DNA from: Janthinobacterium lividum
GTDB lineage: Bacteria; Pseudomonadota; Gammaproteobacteria; Burkholderiales; Burkholderiaceae_D
Length of the DNA stretch: 64,000 nt
Direction of reading: 5' to 3'
NCBI RefSeq assembly: GCF_023509035.1
Contig: NZ_CP075583.1
Span: forward strand, 434,001-498,000
The notes beneath the pieces are model-generated. The model did no database searches. It was not told the origin of the DNA and worked only from the letters and a program-made list of their open reading frames with translations. Both the position numbers and the translations under genes were made by a program. Within the stretch, counting starts at the first letter, position 1. Every line of letters starts with the position of its first letter. Below, piece by piece: positions 1-8,251 of the stretch.

Positions 1-608
1 GCGGCGTCGGCCAGCAGGCCCACCGTCTGCATCAATGGCTTGGGCAAGGCCAGTTCCAGCCACGACGACAGGGCGCCAAGCACAATCGCCCACGGCATCG
101 GGTTGCCGGCCATGCCCTTCAGGGCGTTGACGACGGCGGCGCGGCTGCCGTGCGCGCCGCCGCTGCCGATGCGCGACAAGGCGATGCACAGCGAACTGGT
201 CATCAACATATCGACGACGATGGTGACGATGACGGGCCCTGAGGAACGGGGACCGAGCAAGGTCAATAGCAGGGGCACGCCCATGAAGCCCGTATTCGGG
301 AAGGCCGCCACCAGCGCACCGAAGGCGGCGTTGTTCCAGTCGATGCGGTGGCTGAGGGTCATGGCCATGGTGACACCCACCATGATCAGCGCACACAGCA
401 GATACACGCCGAACACGCTGGCGTCGAGCAGTTGCGCGATGGGCGTGGCGGCGCCGAAGCGGTACAGCATGCAGGGCAGCGCGAAGTACAGGACAAAACT
501 GTTCAAGCCGCCGATGGCGGCCAGCGGCAGCAGCTTGCGGCGCACGGCCAGGTAGCCGCACAGCACCAGGGCGAAGAAGGGAAAGGTGATGGCGAGGATG
601 GTCAGCAT
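1..608 (-). CDS. AEC (auxin efflux carrier) family transporter, N-terminal part
   Basis: Reading leftward from the ATG at 608, the first 202 residues form an open frame that leaves the window, so the C-terminus is missing. The protein begins with a hydrophobic segment (residues 3-21), continues with repeated membrane spans, and carries FPNTGFMGVPLL at about 103-114. That motif is typical of the AEC/malonate-efflux permease family, inner-membrane carriers with about ten spans. The substrate cannot be told from sequence; family members move malonate, malate, auxin-like acids and others. No Shine-Dalgarno precedes the ATG, and a TACAAT hexamer lies only 7 bases upstream, so the message may be nearly leaderless. 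It sits directly behind the terminator of the CHRD gene and so is probably transcribed separately. Confidence 0.85.
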   Translation of the reverse strand, partial: MLTILAITFPFFALVLCGYLAVRRKLLPLAAIGGLNSFVLYFALPCMLYRFGAATPIAQLLDASVFGVYLLCALIMVGVTMAMTLSHRIDWNNAAFGALVAAFPNTGFMGVPLLLTLLGPRSSGPVIVTIVVDMLMTSSLCIALSRIGSGGAHGSRAAVVNALKGMAGNPMPWAIVLGALSSWLELALPKPLMQTVGLLADA

Positions 609-615
609 GGAGCGC

Positions 616-621
616 CATTGT
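616..621 (-). promoter_or_regulatory. possible -10 hexamer for the AEC transporter
   Basis: TACAAT on the minus strand, 7 bases upstream of the ATG at 608, between the terminator at 652-672 and the gene. No good -35 box is visible 16-18 bases upstream. It is listed only because it would imply an almost leaderless message. Confidence 0.25.
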
Positions 622-651
622 AGCGCGCTGCACTGGCTGGCCGCCGGGCGC

Positions 652-672
652 AAAAAGGCCGCTCGCGCGGCC
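652..672 (-). terminator. rho-independent terminator behind the CHRD lipoprotein
   Basis: On the minus strand a perfect 6-bp stem GGCCGC / GCGGCC with a GCGA tetraloop is followed at once by five T. It lies between the CHRD domain and the AEC transporter and is a textbook intrinsic terminator. The CHRD reading frame has no stop codon before it, which is anomalous (see findings). Confidence 0.75.
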
Positions 673-1143
673 CAAGGAGGTTTCGGGAAAAGCGCCGCTG
701 GCAGGCTGGGGCTTGAGCTGGGCGCGGATCTCGCCAGCCGGGTAGGCGGTGCTGTGCACGTTCACGTACAGCTTGCCGGCCTGGTAGCTCGCATACTGGG
801 CCGGCGTGAGCATGGCGCCGTCCGGCACGGCAAACATGCCTTCGGCGGTTTTCACCAGCGGCACGATGACGGGGCCATTGGCGCCGGCGGGCGCTTCATG
901 AATATGCGCGACGGTGGCCAGCATGCCCGTATAGCGCACGCCACCGCTGACACTGAGGTCGTCGGCGACGCGGATAGTGCTGCTGCCGCTGGCCGTGCTG
1001 GTGTTGGCCGGCACTTCCTGCGCGCCCGTCAAAGTGACGTCATGGTCGCCCGGGTGATGCGGGCCATGGGAACAGGCGCCCAGCAGGGCGGCCAGCGCCA
1101 GCATGCTGGCGGCGCGGCGTACGTGTTGTGGCAATGTGGTCAT
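673..1143 (-). CDS. CHRD domain lipoprotein (3' end unresolved)
   Basis: Start ATG at 1143 is preceded by AAGGAG. Residues 1-24 are a lipoprotein signal with lipobox LLGAC and Cys24 as the lipidation site. A single CHRD domain follows (about 36-143): VTLTGAQEVPA at its start, HIHEAP at 80-85, and NVHSTAYPAGEIRAQL at its end. CHRD domains occur in secreted or envelope proteins of largely unknown role; the name comes from chordin. The domain is complete, but no in-frame stop occurs after it. The frame runs through the terminator hairpin at 652-672 and on, out of frame, across the AEC gene to the window edge. I set the end at the terminator by convention. A base error that removed the stop codon is the simplest explanation. 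Confidence 0.7.
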
Positions 1144-1325
1144 CGCAGTACTCCTTCAACGGACATCGGATCACGGATGGCGCCCTGCCCTGCCCGTACA
1201 GCCGAGCCGGGCTTGCGCCGCACTGGTCTCGCGCAAAAAAATCTTGCTGTCATGCGACAGTAAGGCCATGCCGCCTTGTCCGCTTTGCTTTTCGCCAAAC
1301 CTGGTGCTCGCCTGCCAGCGTGCCG

Positions 1326-1883
1326 TCAAGCCAGATGCACTTCCGCCACCCAGCCGCGGTTGGCGGCCGGCGCCTTCGGCTTGGGTGCGATGCCACTGCT
1401 TTTTTCCGCATCGAGGATGATGTTGCGCATGCTGTCGCTGGCGGCCGGCCCTGGCGCGAAGGCGTAATACTCGTCATTGATGGGCAGGCCCGTCGTGGCG
1501 TCGACCAGCACCGGATCGGCGGCCAGGCCCGTATCACGGCTGGCAATGACGAGGCTGGCGCCTTCCGGCGCGAAGTTTTCATTGCCCCAGGCAATAAACG
1601 CCAGCAAGACGGGCTTGAAGGCGCGGCCGGACTTGGTCAGCACATAGTCGTAGCGGGGCGGCTTGGCGCAATACAGGCGGCGCGTCATCAAGCCCCCGTC
1701 CACCAGGTCGGCCAGGCGGCGCGTCAGGATGGTGGGCGCGATCTTGAGGCTTTTTTCAAATTCGTCGAAACGCGTCTTGCCATAAAACGCTTCGCGCAGA
1801 ATGAGGATGCTCCACCATTCACCCACCTTGCCCAGGCTGCGTGCAATCGGGCAGGGCAAATTATTAAAGTTGGTATGTTTCAT
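1326..1883 (-). CDS. HxlR family transcriptional regulator
   Basis: A 185-residue protein from the ATG at 1883, chosen because GAGGAG lies 6 bases upstream; frames starting at 1889 or 1910 lack this. The N-terminal half is a winged helix with the HxlR signature: Cys11 in CPIARSLGKVGEWWSILILR (11-30), then a recognition region around ILTRRLADL. Family members often sense electrophiles or oxidants through this conserved Cys and usually control a divergent gene. The C-terminal 80 residues are an extension seen in the longer members. Upstream lie tandem 15-bp repeats and GTTGCAAC-like palindromes that could be its operator. Confidence 0.88.
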   Translation of the reverse strand: MKHTNFNNLPCPIARSLGKVGEWWSILILREAFYGKTRFDEFEKSLKIAPTILTRRLADLVDGGLMTRRLYCAKPPRYDYVLTKSGRAFKPVLLAFIAWGNENFAPEGASLVIASRDTGLAADPVLVDATTGLPINDEYYAFAPGPAASDSMRNIILDAEKSSGIAPKPKAPAANRGWVAEVHLA

Positions 1884-1925
1884 GACCATCTCCTCACGTT
1901 GATTCAACACAACAATCGAAAATAT

Positions 1926-1955
1926 TTCAGTTCCAACACGTTCAGTTGCAACACG
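1926..1955. repeat. tandem 15-bp repeat in the HxlR upstream region
   Basis: Two adjacent 15-bp units, TTCAGTTCCAACACG and TTCAGTTGCAACACG, differ by one base and contain GTTSCAAC half-palindromes. Nearby are GTTGATTCAAC (about 1910) and CACTTTGCAAGTG (about 1972). They lie 40-70 bp upstream of the HxlR start, in the divergent interval, so an autoregulatory operator is the likeliest role. This is inferred from position and symmetry only. Confidence 0.5.
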
Positions 1956-2149
1956 GACACTTAGTTACTATCACTTTGCAAGTGACATTGACACCACGGG
2001 TAGTGGCTTGAAAATACGCAAAAACTCATATTTTCTTGTTCAAGTACAATCATGGCTCGTTCAATTCCCCAATCCCGGTGCGAAAAACGGTGTCAGCCAC
2101 GCCTGTCGGCGCTGCTGCCCACGCCCGTTTTTCACTCAATGCGTTCACG

Positions 2150-2386
2150 ATGACCCCTTTGAAGCTTGCCGTACTGCCAGCCCTGCTCGCCCTGTCCGTT
2201 TGCCAGACCACCACCGCCGGTACCGCGTCTTCCGCGACACTCCAGGCCACCTTCGTCGTCCATGAAGCGTGCACCATCGTCTCGCAGCGCGGCGGCGCCC
2301 AAGTGCGCTGCCAGTACAACACGCCCTATCTGCTGCACCAGCAGTCAACGCCATCGGGCCCCGGCCTCGTCACCGTCACGTTCTAA
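2150..2386 (+). CDS. small secreted SCPU-like protein
   Basis: A 78-residue protein from the ATG at 2150. Residues 1-24 look like a signal peptide (MTPLKLAVLPALLALSV). The mature part starts ATLQATFVV, has a Cys-Thr-Ile motif and a second Cys (EACTIV...VRCQYNTPY), and ends GLVTVTF. These elements match the first strand, the Cys pair and the terminal strand of the spore coat U (SCPU) fold used by archaic chaperone-usher pilins, but the roughly 80 residues between them are missing. It converges with the tip-protein gene and their ends overlap by 3 bases (CTAA). It may be a decayed or miniaturised pilin, or an independent secreted peptide. The upstream in-frame extension to 2036 has no signal for use. 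Confidence 0.5.
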   Translation: MTPLKLAVLPALLALSVCQTTTAGTASSATLQATFVVHEACTIVSQRGGAQVRCQYNTPYLLHQQSTPSGPGLVTVTF

Positions 2387-3390
2387 AAATAAATCGTTGC
2401 CGTCACCGTGTCCTTGTAGTCGCCGGGGCGCGGCGACACCTGCGCCGGTACGCGGCCATAAATCGTCAGCGGCACGCTGGCGCCCGTGCCCGTTCCCGTC
2501 ACCATGCTCGTGCCTGCCGTGCCATCTCCCCATGGCGCACCATCGAGGGTGGCTGACAGCAGATAACTGACCTTGTCCGTCGTCACCGTATTCTTCATTT
2601 GCCGGTTGGCCACATTCGCCGCCACGCTGCCGCCGTTCAGGGCAATCTGATACGCGTTGTTATTCACGCAGCGCACGGACAAGGTGCTGGTGCTGCGCAA
2701 ATTGCCCGTCAGGATGGAGGCGTTCGCGAACGCCATCGGCGTGGCCGTGATGGTGCAATCGTTGACTGCCGTGGCATTCACCGTGAAACCGAAGCTGCCG
2801 CTGGTGGCCGTGCAACCCTGCAGGTTGACGAGGCCATAGGTGGTGTAGGTGTAGGTGCCCACACCGGCAAAGCTCGAGGTATACACGGTATTGGCGTTGC
2901 CGACCGTGGGCACGGCGGCCAGAGCGGTGCCGGCAGGGATCTTTGCATACACGGTAAAGGTGGTGGAATAGGTGCCGGGCGGCGCCAGCAAACCGGCCGA
3001 CAGGATCATGCCGAAGGTCGACGGCGCGCCCGTCACGCCAGCGCCGCCCCATATCTTCGCCGTGGCATACGAACTGTCCACGTACACGTTGTACTCCATG
3101 CGATTGATGCCATTGCCCAGCTTGCGCGGCAGGGCCGAAGTGGAATTCGTGCCCAGCCCCAGCGAGATGCACACTTGCGCATTCGGCGTGAGCAACTGCC
3201 CCAGGTTCAGCGACGAAAACAGGCAACTGAAGGTCCCCGTTGCCTGCGCCACGTGATCGGTGCCGGAAATCGGGCTGACGGAGCCGAAATCGATATTCGT
3301 CATGCTGACCGTGCAGGTATCGGCCGCCTGCGCCACGCTGCCCCAGGCCCAGCCCAGCAGCAGAGTCAGCCATAGCAGCAGGCGGCGCAT
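2383..3390 (-). CDS. SCPU-domain fimbrial tip protein (CsuE-like)
   Basis: A 335-residue exported protein starting at the ATG (3390) that shares TGATG with the usher stop, so translation is coupled. After a signal peptide (about 1-23, ending VAQAAD) it has two spore coat U domains: the first begins TCTVSMTNIDFGSVSP and the second begins DCTITATPMAF. The protein ends DTVTATIYF, the terminal strand used in donor-strand exchange. Two-domain SCPU proteins at the end of archaic chaperone-usher operons act as the tip adhesin, as CsuE does in Acinetobacter. It is the last gene of a four-gene operon. Confidence 0.85.
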   Translation of the reverse strand: MRRLLLWLTLLLGWAWGSVAQAADTCTVSMTNIDFGSVSPISGTDHVAQATGTFSCLFSSLNLGQLLTPNAQVCISLGLGTNSTSALPRKLGNGINRMEYNVYVDSSYATAKIWGGAGVTGAPSTFGMILSAGLLAPPGTYSTTFTVYAKIPAGTALAAVPTVGNANTVYTSSFAGVGTYTYTTYGLVNLQGCTATSGSFGFTVNATAVNDCTITATPMAFANASILTGNLRSTSTLSVRCVNNNAYQIALNGGSVAANVANRQMKNTVTTDKVSYLLSATLDGAPWGDGTAGTSMVTGTGTGASVPLTIYGRVPAQVSPRPGDYKDTVTATIYF

Positions 3391-5741
3391 CAGCGGCCTG
3401 CCCCGGCGCTGGCTGCCGCTGCGCAACGCAGCGGCCCGATCACGGGCAAGCCGCCCGCGGCAGGACGCACATAGGCAAAACGCAAGGTGCACGCGCTGTC
3501 GCCTTCGCCGACTTGCAACTGATTCTGCTCGAGCAGATCGTCGACGAAAACGATGCCGTCAAATCCCACCACCGTCTGCTTGCCGCTTTGCACGTGCAAC
3601 ACGGGCAAGCCCGTGGCCAACGGCTTGCCCTGCGCATCCTGGACGAGGACGGTGGCAGCGCTGTAGCGCTCGATGGGAAAGGCCGCCAGCACGCCCGCCA
3701 GGTATTGCGGAACGACATTGATATTACTCGCGGGCACCCGCGCATCCACATCGAGTTCCTCCGTGGCGATGCTGATCTGATTATTGCCATAGGGGTTCAA
3801 ATTCGGCACCAGCAGATAGCCGTCCCTGCCCGTCACACCGATCTGGCGGTTTTCATGCAGCACAGGAATATTACCCACGCCGCCCGTGGATACCAGCGCA
3901 AAACCGTTGCCCACCTGGCGCGCCGCCTCGACATGGCCATCCATCAACACCAGCGCGCCGGCCGCGCCCAGCGAGGAGGCATTGCCCATGCTGCTGCTTT
4001 GCGTGCGCGCGCTCACGCGGCCGTCATTGCCCAGGTATTCCACTTGCGCCTGCCGGTAGGCATTGCCGCCCGCCGTGCCAGCTTGCAAGTTCCAGCCGAA
4101 ACCGCCGCCAAAGTCCGCCGCGCGCTGCGCGCTGACGCTGCGGCCGTTCTCGCCGTTTTGCCGGCTGCTGTACACGCTGACGGCCAGATTGTTGTCGAAG
4201 GCCATGCTCAGGCCGAAGTAAAAGCCCCGCTTCTCGCGTTGCCGCAAATCCTGGAACAGGCTGGCGTTGAAGAACAGGCCGTGAAACACGGTGGCCGAAT
4301 AGCCCACGGTGGCAAGCTTCGATGGCGGCGCGCCAGGCGTGCGATAGCTGATATAGCTGCTGCTGATACTACTTCCTGCCGGCAATGGCAGGCTGACGGT
4401 GAAGCGGTCCGCCGCGCGCACTACGGGGCTGCCGTCGCGCGAGGCCAGGTCCCCAAAGCCGGCGCTGGCGCGCACGCTTTGCACATCGACGCTGAAGCGC
4501 GGCCCCATGTACTGATAGCCTGCACCCAGCTGCGCACCGCGGCTACGGCCGGCGCTGGCCGACAGCGAACCGCTGAGCACGCCCGCCTGGCCCAGCCGCA
4601 CCAGCGCGCCCGCCCCCGCCTGATACAGGCCGGCGGCCAGTTCCGCATGGCCTTCGAGGGTGAGACTGTCGCTGACGCCATGGCGGCCGGAAGCGCTGGC
4701 GACCAGTTGCCGCTCATAGCCGAACAGGCGGCGGCCATAGTCGCGCCGCACGGCGCCCGCTTCGACCGAGTAATCACTCAAGCCGCTGGCCAGCATGCGC
4801 GTATCGACATACAGGGGCAGCACGGTCGTCACGCTGCGTCCCAGCGCATCGCGCGTGATGAGGGTCGCTTGCCCTGCGCCATTGATGCCGGCCACCTGGT
4901 TCAGCACAAACGGACCGCTGGGCACGCTGGCAGCATATTGCTGCACGCCATTGACGTACAGGCTCAGCGACGAAGGCACGAGCGCCGTGCCATCGACAGA
5001 GGCGACAGGAAAGGTCAGCAGGTCGGGGCGCAGCTGGAAATTCTTGCGCCACTGCACACCACCGACACGCACGGCGCGGCTCCAGCTCAGCGACGAGGAA
5101 ATCAGGTCGCCCACCTGCCACGTTTGCAAGGTCTCGGGGTCTGCGTGGCTCCAGAAGGTGTCAAAGCGCATGTACTTGCGCTGATCCGAGCCCAGGTTCA
5201 AGGTGCCGGTATTGCTGAACACGCCGCTGTCATTGAAATAGCGCAAGTCGTTGAAGATGGCGGCGCGCCGCGTCTGCCCCAGCTCCGCATAGGCTTCGTA
5301 ATTGAGGACGGCGCCGGGCGTGACGCGCGATGGCGGCGTCAGCGCCACCGTGCGCGCGCTGATGCGGTAGGGCGAACGCAAGTCGTCCGCCACCTGCAGC
5401 GACACGCTCTGGCGCGCCGCATCATATTCATAGCTGAGGCCGGGAATCGCCTCGAGCGCCACCTCGGTCTGACCGGGTGCGACCAGGCGCGCCGGGTCCA
5501 GCCCCAGCTGCTGCAAGTTCGCCACACTGCTGCGCAAGCCTTTGCCCACCTGGGTAAAGCGCAAGATCAGCCCGGTTGATTCAGCATTCACAGTGACCTC
5601 CAGATACAATTCATTCGGCGCCGCCGGATCGCTGGGCAAGCTGGCAGGGCCCGGATCGGCGCCCGTCATGGCCGCCGCGCCATCGGCCCTGGGCAGCGGC
5701 GCCATGGCCAGCAACAGCAACGATGCCAGTATGCGTTTCAT
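3390..5741 (-). CDS. fimbrial outer-membrane usher (CsuD-like, archaic chaperone-usher)
   Basis: A 783-residue usher that forms the outer-membrane pore and assembly platform for pilin subunits delivered by the periplasmic chaperone. Start MKRILASLLLLAMAPLPRADG (ATG 5741) gives a clean signal peptide; the frame is open 13 codons further up. An N-terminal chaperone-binding domain (ELYLEVTVNAESTGLI) is followed by a long beta-barrel and plug region (YVNGVQQYAASVPSGPF) and C-terminal domains (LLVPNLNPYGNNQISIA; LPVLHVQSGKQTVVGFDG). Length and order fit the FimD/PapC superfamily, and the SCPU-type subunits on both sides place it in the archaic (sigma) clade. It is coupled to the tip gene by a one-base overlap. 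Confidence 0.9.
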   Translation of the reverse strand: MKRILASLLLLAMAPLPRADGAAAMTGADPGPASLPSDPAAPNELYLEVTVNAESTGLILRFTQVGKGLRSSVANLQQLGLDPARLVAPGQTEVALEAIPGLSYEYDAARQSVSLQVADDLRSPYRISARTVALTPPSRVTPGAVLNYEAYAELGQTRRAAIFNDLRYFNDSGVFSNTGTLNLGSDQRKYMRFDTFWSHADPETLQTWQVGDLISSSLSWSRAVRVGGVQWRKNFQLRPDLLTFPVASVDGTALVPSSLSLYVNGVQQYAASVPSGPFVLNQVAGINGAGQATLITRDALGRSVTTVLPLYVDTRMLASGLSDYSVEAGAVRRDYGRRLFGYERQLVASASGRHGVSDSLTLEGHAELAAGLYQAGAGALVRLGQAGVLSGSLSASAGRSRGAQLGAGYQYMGPRFSVDVQSVRASAGFGDLASRDGSPVVRAADRFTVSLPLPAGSSISSSYISYRTPGAPPSKLATVGYSATVFHGLFFNASLFQDLRQREKRGFYFGLSMAFDNNLAVSVYSSRQNGENGRSVSAQRAADFGGGFGWNLQAGTAGGNAYRQAQVEYLGNDGRVSARTQSSSMGNASSLGAAGALVLMDGHVEAARQVGNGFALVSTGGVGNIPVLHENRQIGVTGRDGYLLVPNLNPYGNNQISIATEELDVDARVPASNINVVPQYLAGVLAAFPIERYSAATVLVQDAQGKPLATGLPVLHVQSGKQTVVGFDGIVFVDDLLEQNQLQVGEGDSACTLRFAYVRPAAGGLPVIGPLRCAAAASAGAGR

Positions 5742-5804
5742 GGTATGACCGCTTGCGCCCATGCCCGGGGCGCGCAGCAAGCTGGCCCGTCATGGCAGCC
5801 ATGT

Positions 5805-6509
5805 TCAAGGTGTCGAATTCTTGGCAATGAGTGCCTTGGCATTCACATTTACCGCGATACTCAACGGTCCATCCAGTTCGGCCTCTCTGGCAATGGGCAG
5901 GCGCCATACGCGCATGCGTGCCGCCAGGACATAACCAAACAGCCCCTTGCTGATGACAAACTCCTTGCCCGCCTGGTTCGTGAACGTCATCGCACCGATC
6001 TGCGCATGGACATTGCCGCTGTTTTTGATACGCAACATCCACTCGCCCTGTTCGCGAAAAACTTGCCAGTCGAGTACTTCCTTGCCCGGCGCGCCGGCCG
6101 GCAGCACGAACACGGGCACCGAATAGCGCAGACGGATATCGACGCCGCTGCGGCCCGCCTCATCCTCGCGGCTGACTTCATCGATGAGCACGCGATACGT
6201 CTTTTCCTGCGCGACAGTGCCAGCCTGGGCACGCACCAGGCGGATGGTCTGCCGGCTGTTGGCGGCGATTTCGACGATCGGCGGACTGGCCACCAGTTCC
6301 TGCGTCGGCGCCAGCGTTTCCTCGCCATCGCGCTGATCCCAGACGAACACCCGCACCTGCCCGTAGATGGGCTGGTCACCGAGGTTTTGCAGGTTGATGC
6401 CGGCCGCATTCTGTGCCGCGCGCAAATTGAGCGTCACCGGCGAAATCTGCAGACTAGCGCCGTGCGCGCCGGCAGCGCAGCAGGCCAGCAGCGCCAGCAC
6501 GCCTTTCAT
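5805..6509 (-). CDS. periplasmic fimbrial chaperone (CsuC/PapD-like)
   Basis: A PapD-like chaperone of 234 residues that caps pilin subunits in the periplasm until the usher takes them. Starting at the ATG 6509 gives a compact signal peptide (MKGVLALLACCAAGAHG); a GTG at 6533 would add 8 residues, and neither has a clear Shine-Dalgarno. The mature protein begins SLQISPVTLNLRAAQNAAGINLQN, the typical first strand. ANSRQTIRLVR and KTYRVLIDEV carry the Arg/Lys-rich cleft and the conserved YRV segment, and YSVPVFVLP starts the second domain. It lies between the pilin and usher genes on the same strand. Confidence 0.9.
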   Translation of the reverse strand: MKGVLALLACCAAGAHGASLQISPVTLNLRAAQNAAGINLQNLGDQPIYGQVRVFVWDQRDGEETLAPTQELVASPPIVEIAANSRQTIRLVRAQAGTVAQEKTYRVLIDEVSREDEAGRSGVDIRLRYSVPVFVLPAGAPGKEVLDWQVFREQGEWMLRIKNSGNVHAQIGAMTFTNQAGKEFVISKGLFGYVLAARMRVWRLPIAREAELDGPLSIAVNVNAKALIAKNSTP

Positions 6510-6545
6510 CAGAGAAGCAACACCGGCCTTCACGCAGCGCCCGGC

Positions 6546-7076
6546 TTAAAAGTAAACGGTGGCTGTGATGATCGACTTGTAGGTATCGGGCGCCGGTGTC
6601 GCTTGCGGCGGAATGTTGCCGTACACCGTGATCGGCTGCGCGGAGCCGTTGCCGGTACCACCGACGGTATTCGTGCCCTGGATATCGCCCCACAAGGTGC
6701 TGCCGGCCGTCTGGTACAGATTGAATTGCACCGTCCCCAGGTTGCCGCCAGTGCCGCTCAGGTAGCGCGTGGTGCCGGTCGAACCGGTGCCCGAGCCAGC
6801 CGTCAAGCCCACGTTATACAGCGTGGTATTGGTGCAGGTGACATTCACGGTCGTATTGACGTTCACGGCAGTAGCCAGTACACCCTGACTTTGGCCAAAG
6901 TCGAGATTGGCCGCCACGATGTTGCAATTGGCGATGATTTTCAGGGTAACGTCAAAGGTGGTGCTGGCGCTGCCATTCAGATACACGGCTGCGTCGGCGC
7001 TACGAGGCAGCAGCGCCGTGGCGGCCACAGCCACGCTGGCAGCAACGATAAGGCGGGGGAAAATAACTCGCAACAT
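6546..7076 (-). CDS. SCPU-domain major pilin (CsuA/B-like)
   Basis: A 176-residue secreted pilin, first gene of the fimbrial operon. The ATG at 7076 has AGGAGG 5 bases upstream. Signal peptide about 1-29 (ending SADAAV). One spore coat U domain: TFDVTLKIIANCNIVAANLDFG, with a conserved Cys, then NVTCTNTTLYNVGL with its partner Cys, and the terminal strand TYKSIITATVYF. As the only single-domain pilin gene in the operon it probably forms the fibre shaft. Csu operons usually carry extra minor pilins (CsuA, CsuB), so this is a reduced version. Confidence 0.87.
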   Translation of the reverse strand: MLRVIFPRLIVAASVAVAATALLPRSADAAVYLNGSASTTFDVTLKIIANCNIVAANLDFGQSQGVLATAVNVNTTVNVTCTNTTLYNVGLTAGSGTGSTGTTRYLSGTGGNLGTVQFNLYQTAGSTLWGDIQGTNTVGGTGNGSAQPITVYGNIPPQATPAPDTYKSIITATVYF

Positions 7077-7425
7077 GATACCTCCTGATGATGGAACATC
7101 ATTAATGAGGCCGCCAATTTGAGGGGCATCAAGGATAGTCACGGTATTGCCGGCGTTTTCTTGGGCACGCAAACCAGGACGACAAAATACGTGTGCCAAG
7201 AGTCAGAAACCCGGGGACTCCGGCACTTTTTGCAGCATTGACAAAACAGTTTTTTTGGCAAGCGACATTGCTTAAAATCAATGCGTTAGTTAATTATTGG
7301 CGATCTGGGAAATCGGCGCTTCTTCTCGCGGAGAAACATCTTTTGAAACACGAGAAAAACAGAAAAAAAAGAAAAAGCGAGGCATAATAAGCCACAACTT
7401 GCTATTTGGTTAAGTCATCCATTCC
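7077..7425. other. divergent regulatory region, fimbrial operon / response regulator
   Basis: About 350 bp, clearly AT-richer than its surroundings, between the pilin and the divergent response regulator. It holds a T7 run, several TTAAAAT/TTAATTA stretches that could serve as -10 elements, and TTGACA at about 7239. No -35/-10 pair with normal spacing stands out. A short open frame at 7193-7387 has no ribosome-binding site or recognisable domain and I do not call it a gene. Confidence 0.5.
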
Positions 7426-8232
7426 ATGCCATTGACCAGCGAAACCATCAAAAAAAACATCTTGATCGTGGACGATTCCGCGTTCGAGCAGCGCATGCTG
7501 ATGGAGCTGCTCAGCGAGCAGCCCTACCGTTTCAGCATCGCATTCAACGGTTACCAGGGCTACCAGCTGGCACTGGCCACGCATCCTGACCTGATCCTGC
7601 TCGATGTGCGCATGCCCGAGATGGATGGCTACACGGCATGCCGTTTGCTCAAGGCCAATCCCGAAACGGAAGAGATTCCCGTGATCTTTCTCAGTGGCGC
7701 CGATGCCGCCAAGGAGCGCATCATGGGCTTGCAGGTGGGGGGCGTCGACTACATTTCGAAGCCGTTCACGCCGGAAGAACTGGCCGCACGCATCCATATC
7801 CACCTGGGGTTGATGCGTAAAAGCAACAGTACCTTGCCGGCAACGATACCGATCAGCGACAAGCAGCAGCATCCCGACCTGGTATTCGTCAATGCGGTCA
7901 AGCAACTCATTCTCGACAACCTGGGCAGCCTGCCGAACCTGTCCGAAATCGCCCGCAGCGTGGGCACTTACCGCGAAAAGCTGACCCTGATGTTCCGCGA
8001 GCAAACGGGCATGACGGTCTTCGCCTTCATCCGCGAAGCGCGCATTGCCCGCGGCGTGGAATTGCTGCAGCAGACCGACATCGATGTGCAGGATGTCGCC
8101 CTGCTGATCGGCTTTCACAACGCGGGCAACTTCGCCACCGCCTTTCGCGAACGCATGGGCGTCACGCCCAGCGCCTACCGCCAGCGCCTGCAGGAACAGA
8201 CGGGCCAGCGGCAGGCGGCGGGCGGGGGCTAG
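7426..8232 (+). CDS. response regulator with AraC-type DNA-binding output
   Basis: A 268-residue two-domain protein. Residues 11-130 are a receiver: acidic pair Asp16-Asp17, phosphoacceptor Asp60 in LILLDVRMPEMDGY, Ser90, and Lys112 in YISKPFTPEEL. Residues about 155-260 are an AraC-type double helix-turn-helix (LPNLSEIARSVGTYREKLT; VQDVALLIGFHNAGNFATAFRERMGVTPSAYR). No histidine kinase is encoded nearby, so it is an orphan in this window. Its position, divergent from the chaperone-usher operon across a shared AT-rich region, makes control of the fimbriae a reasonable inference. No clear Shine-Dalgarno precedes the ATG. Confidence 0.88.
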   Translation: MPLTSETIKKNILIVDDSAFEQRMLMELLSEQPYRFSIAFNGYQGYQLALATHPDLILLDVRMPEMDGYTACRLLKANPETEEIPVIFLSGADAAKERIMGLQVGGVDYISKPFTPEELAARIHIHLGLMRKSNSTLPATIPISDKQQHPDLVFVNAVKQLILDNLGSLPNLSEIARSVGTYREKLTLMFREQTGMTVFAFIREARIARGVELLQQTDIDVQDVALLIGFHNAGNFATAFRERMGVTPSAYRQRLQEQTGQRQAAGGG

Positions 8233-8251
8233 CGGTGCATGTGACGCGCGT

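Noticed and set aside
586..1263. 225-residue plus-strand frame over the CHRD gene
   Set aside because: Antisense shadow of the CHRD lipoprotein, which has an SD, a lipobox and a recognisable domain.
7245..7275. Sigma-54-like promoter TTGGCA...TTGCTT before the response regulator
   Set aside because: The GG-GC spacing is 11 instead of the required 10 bases. Given the indel problem it may deserve a recheck, but as read it does not fit.
7193..7387. 64-codon frame in the fimbrial/regulator promoter region
   Set aside because: No SD, no domain, Lys-rich end caused by an A-rich tract; it occupies the likely promoter region.
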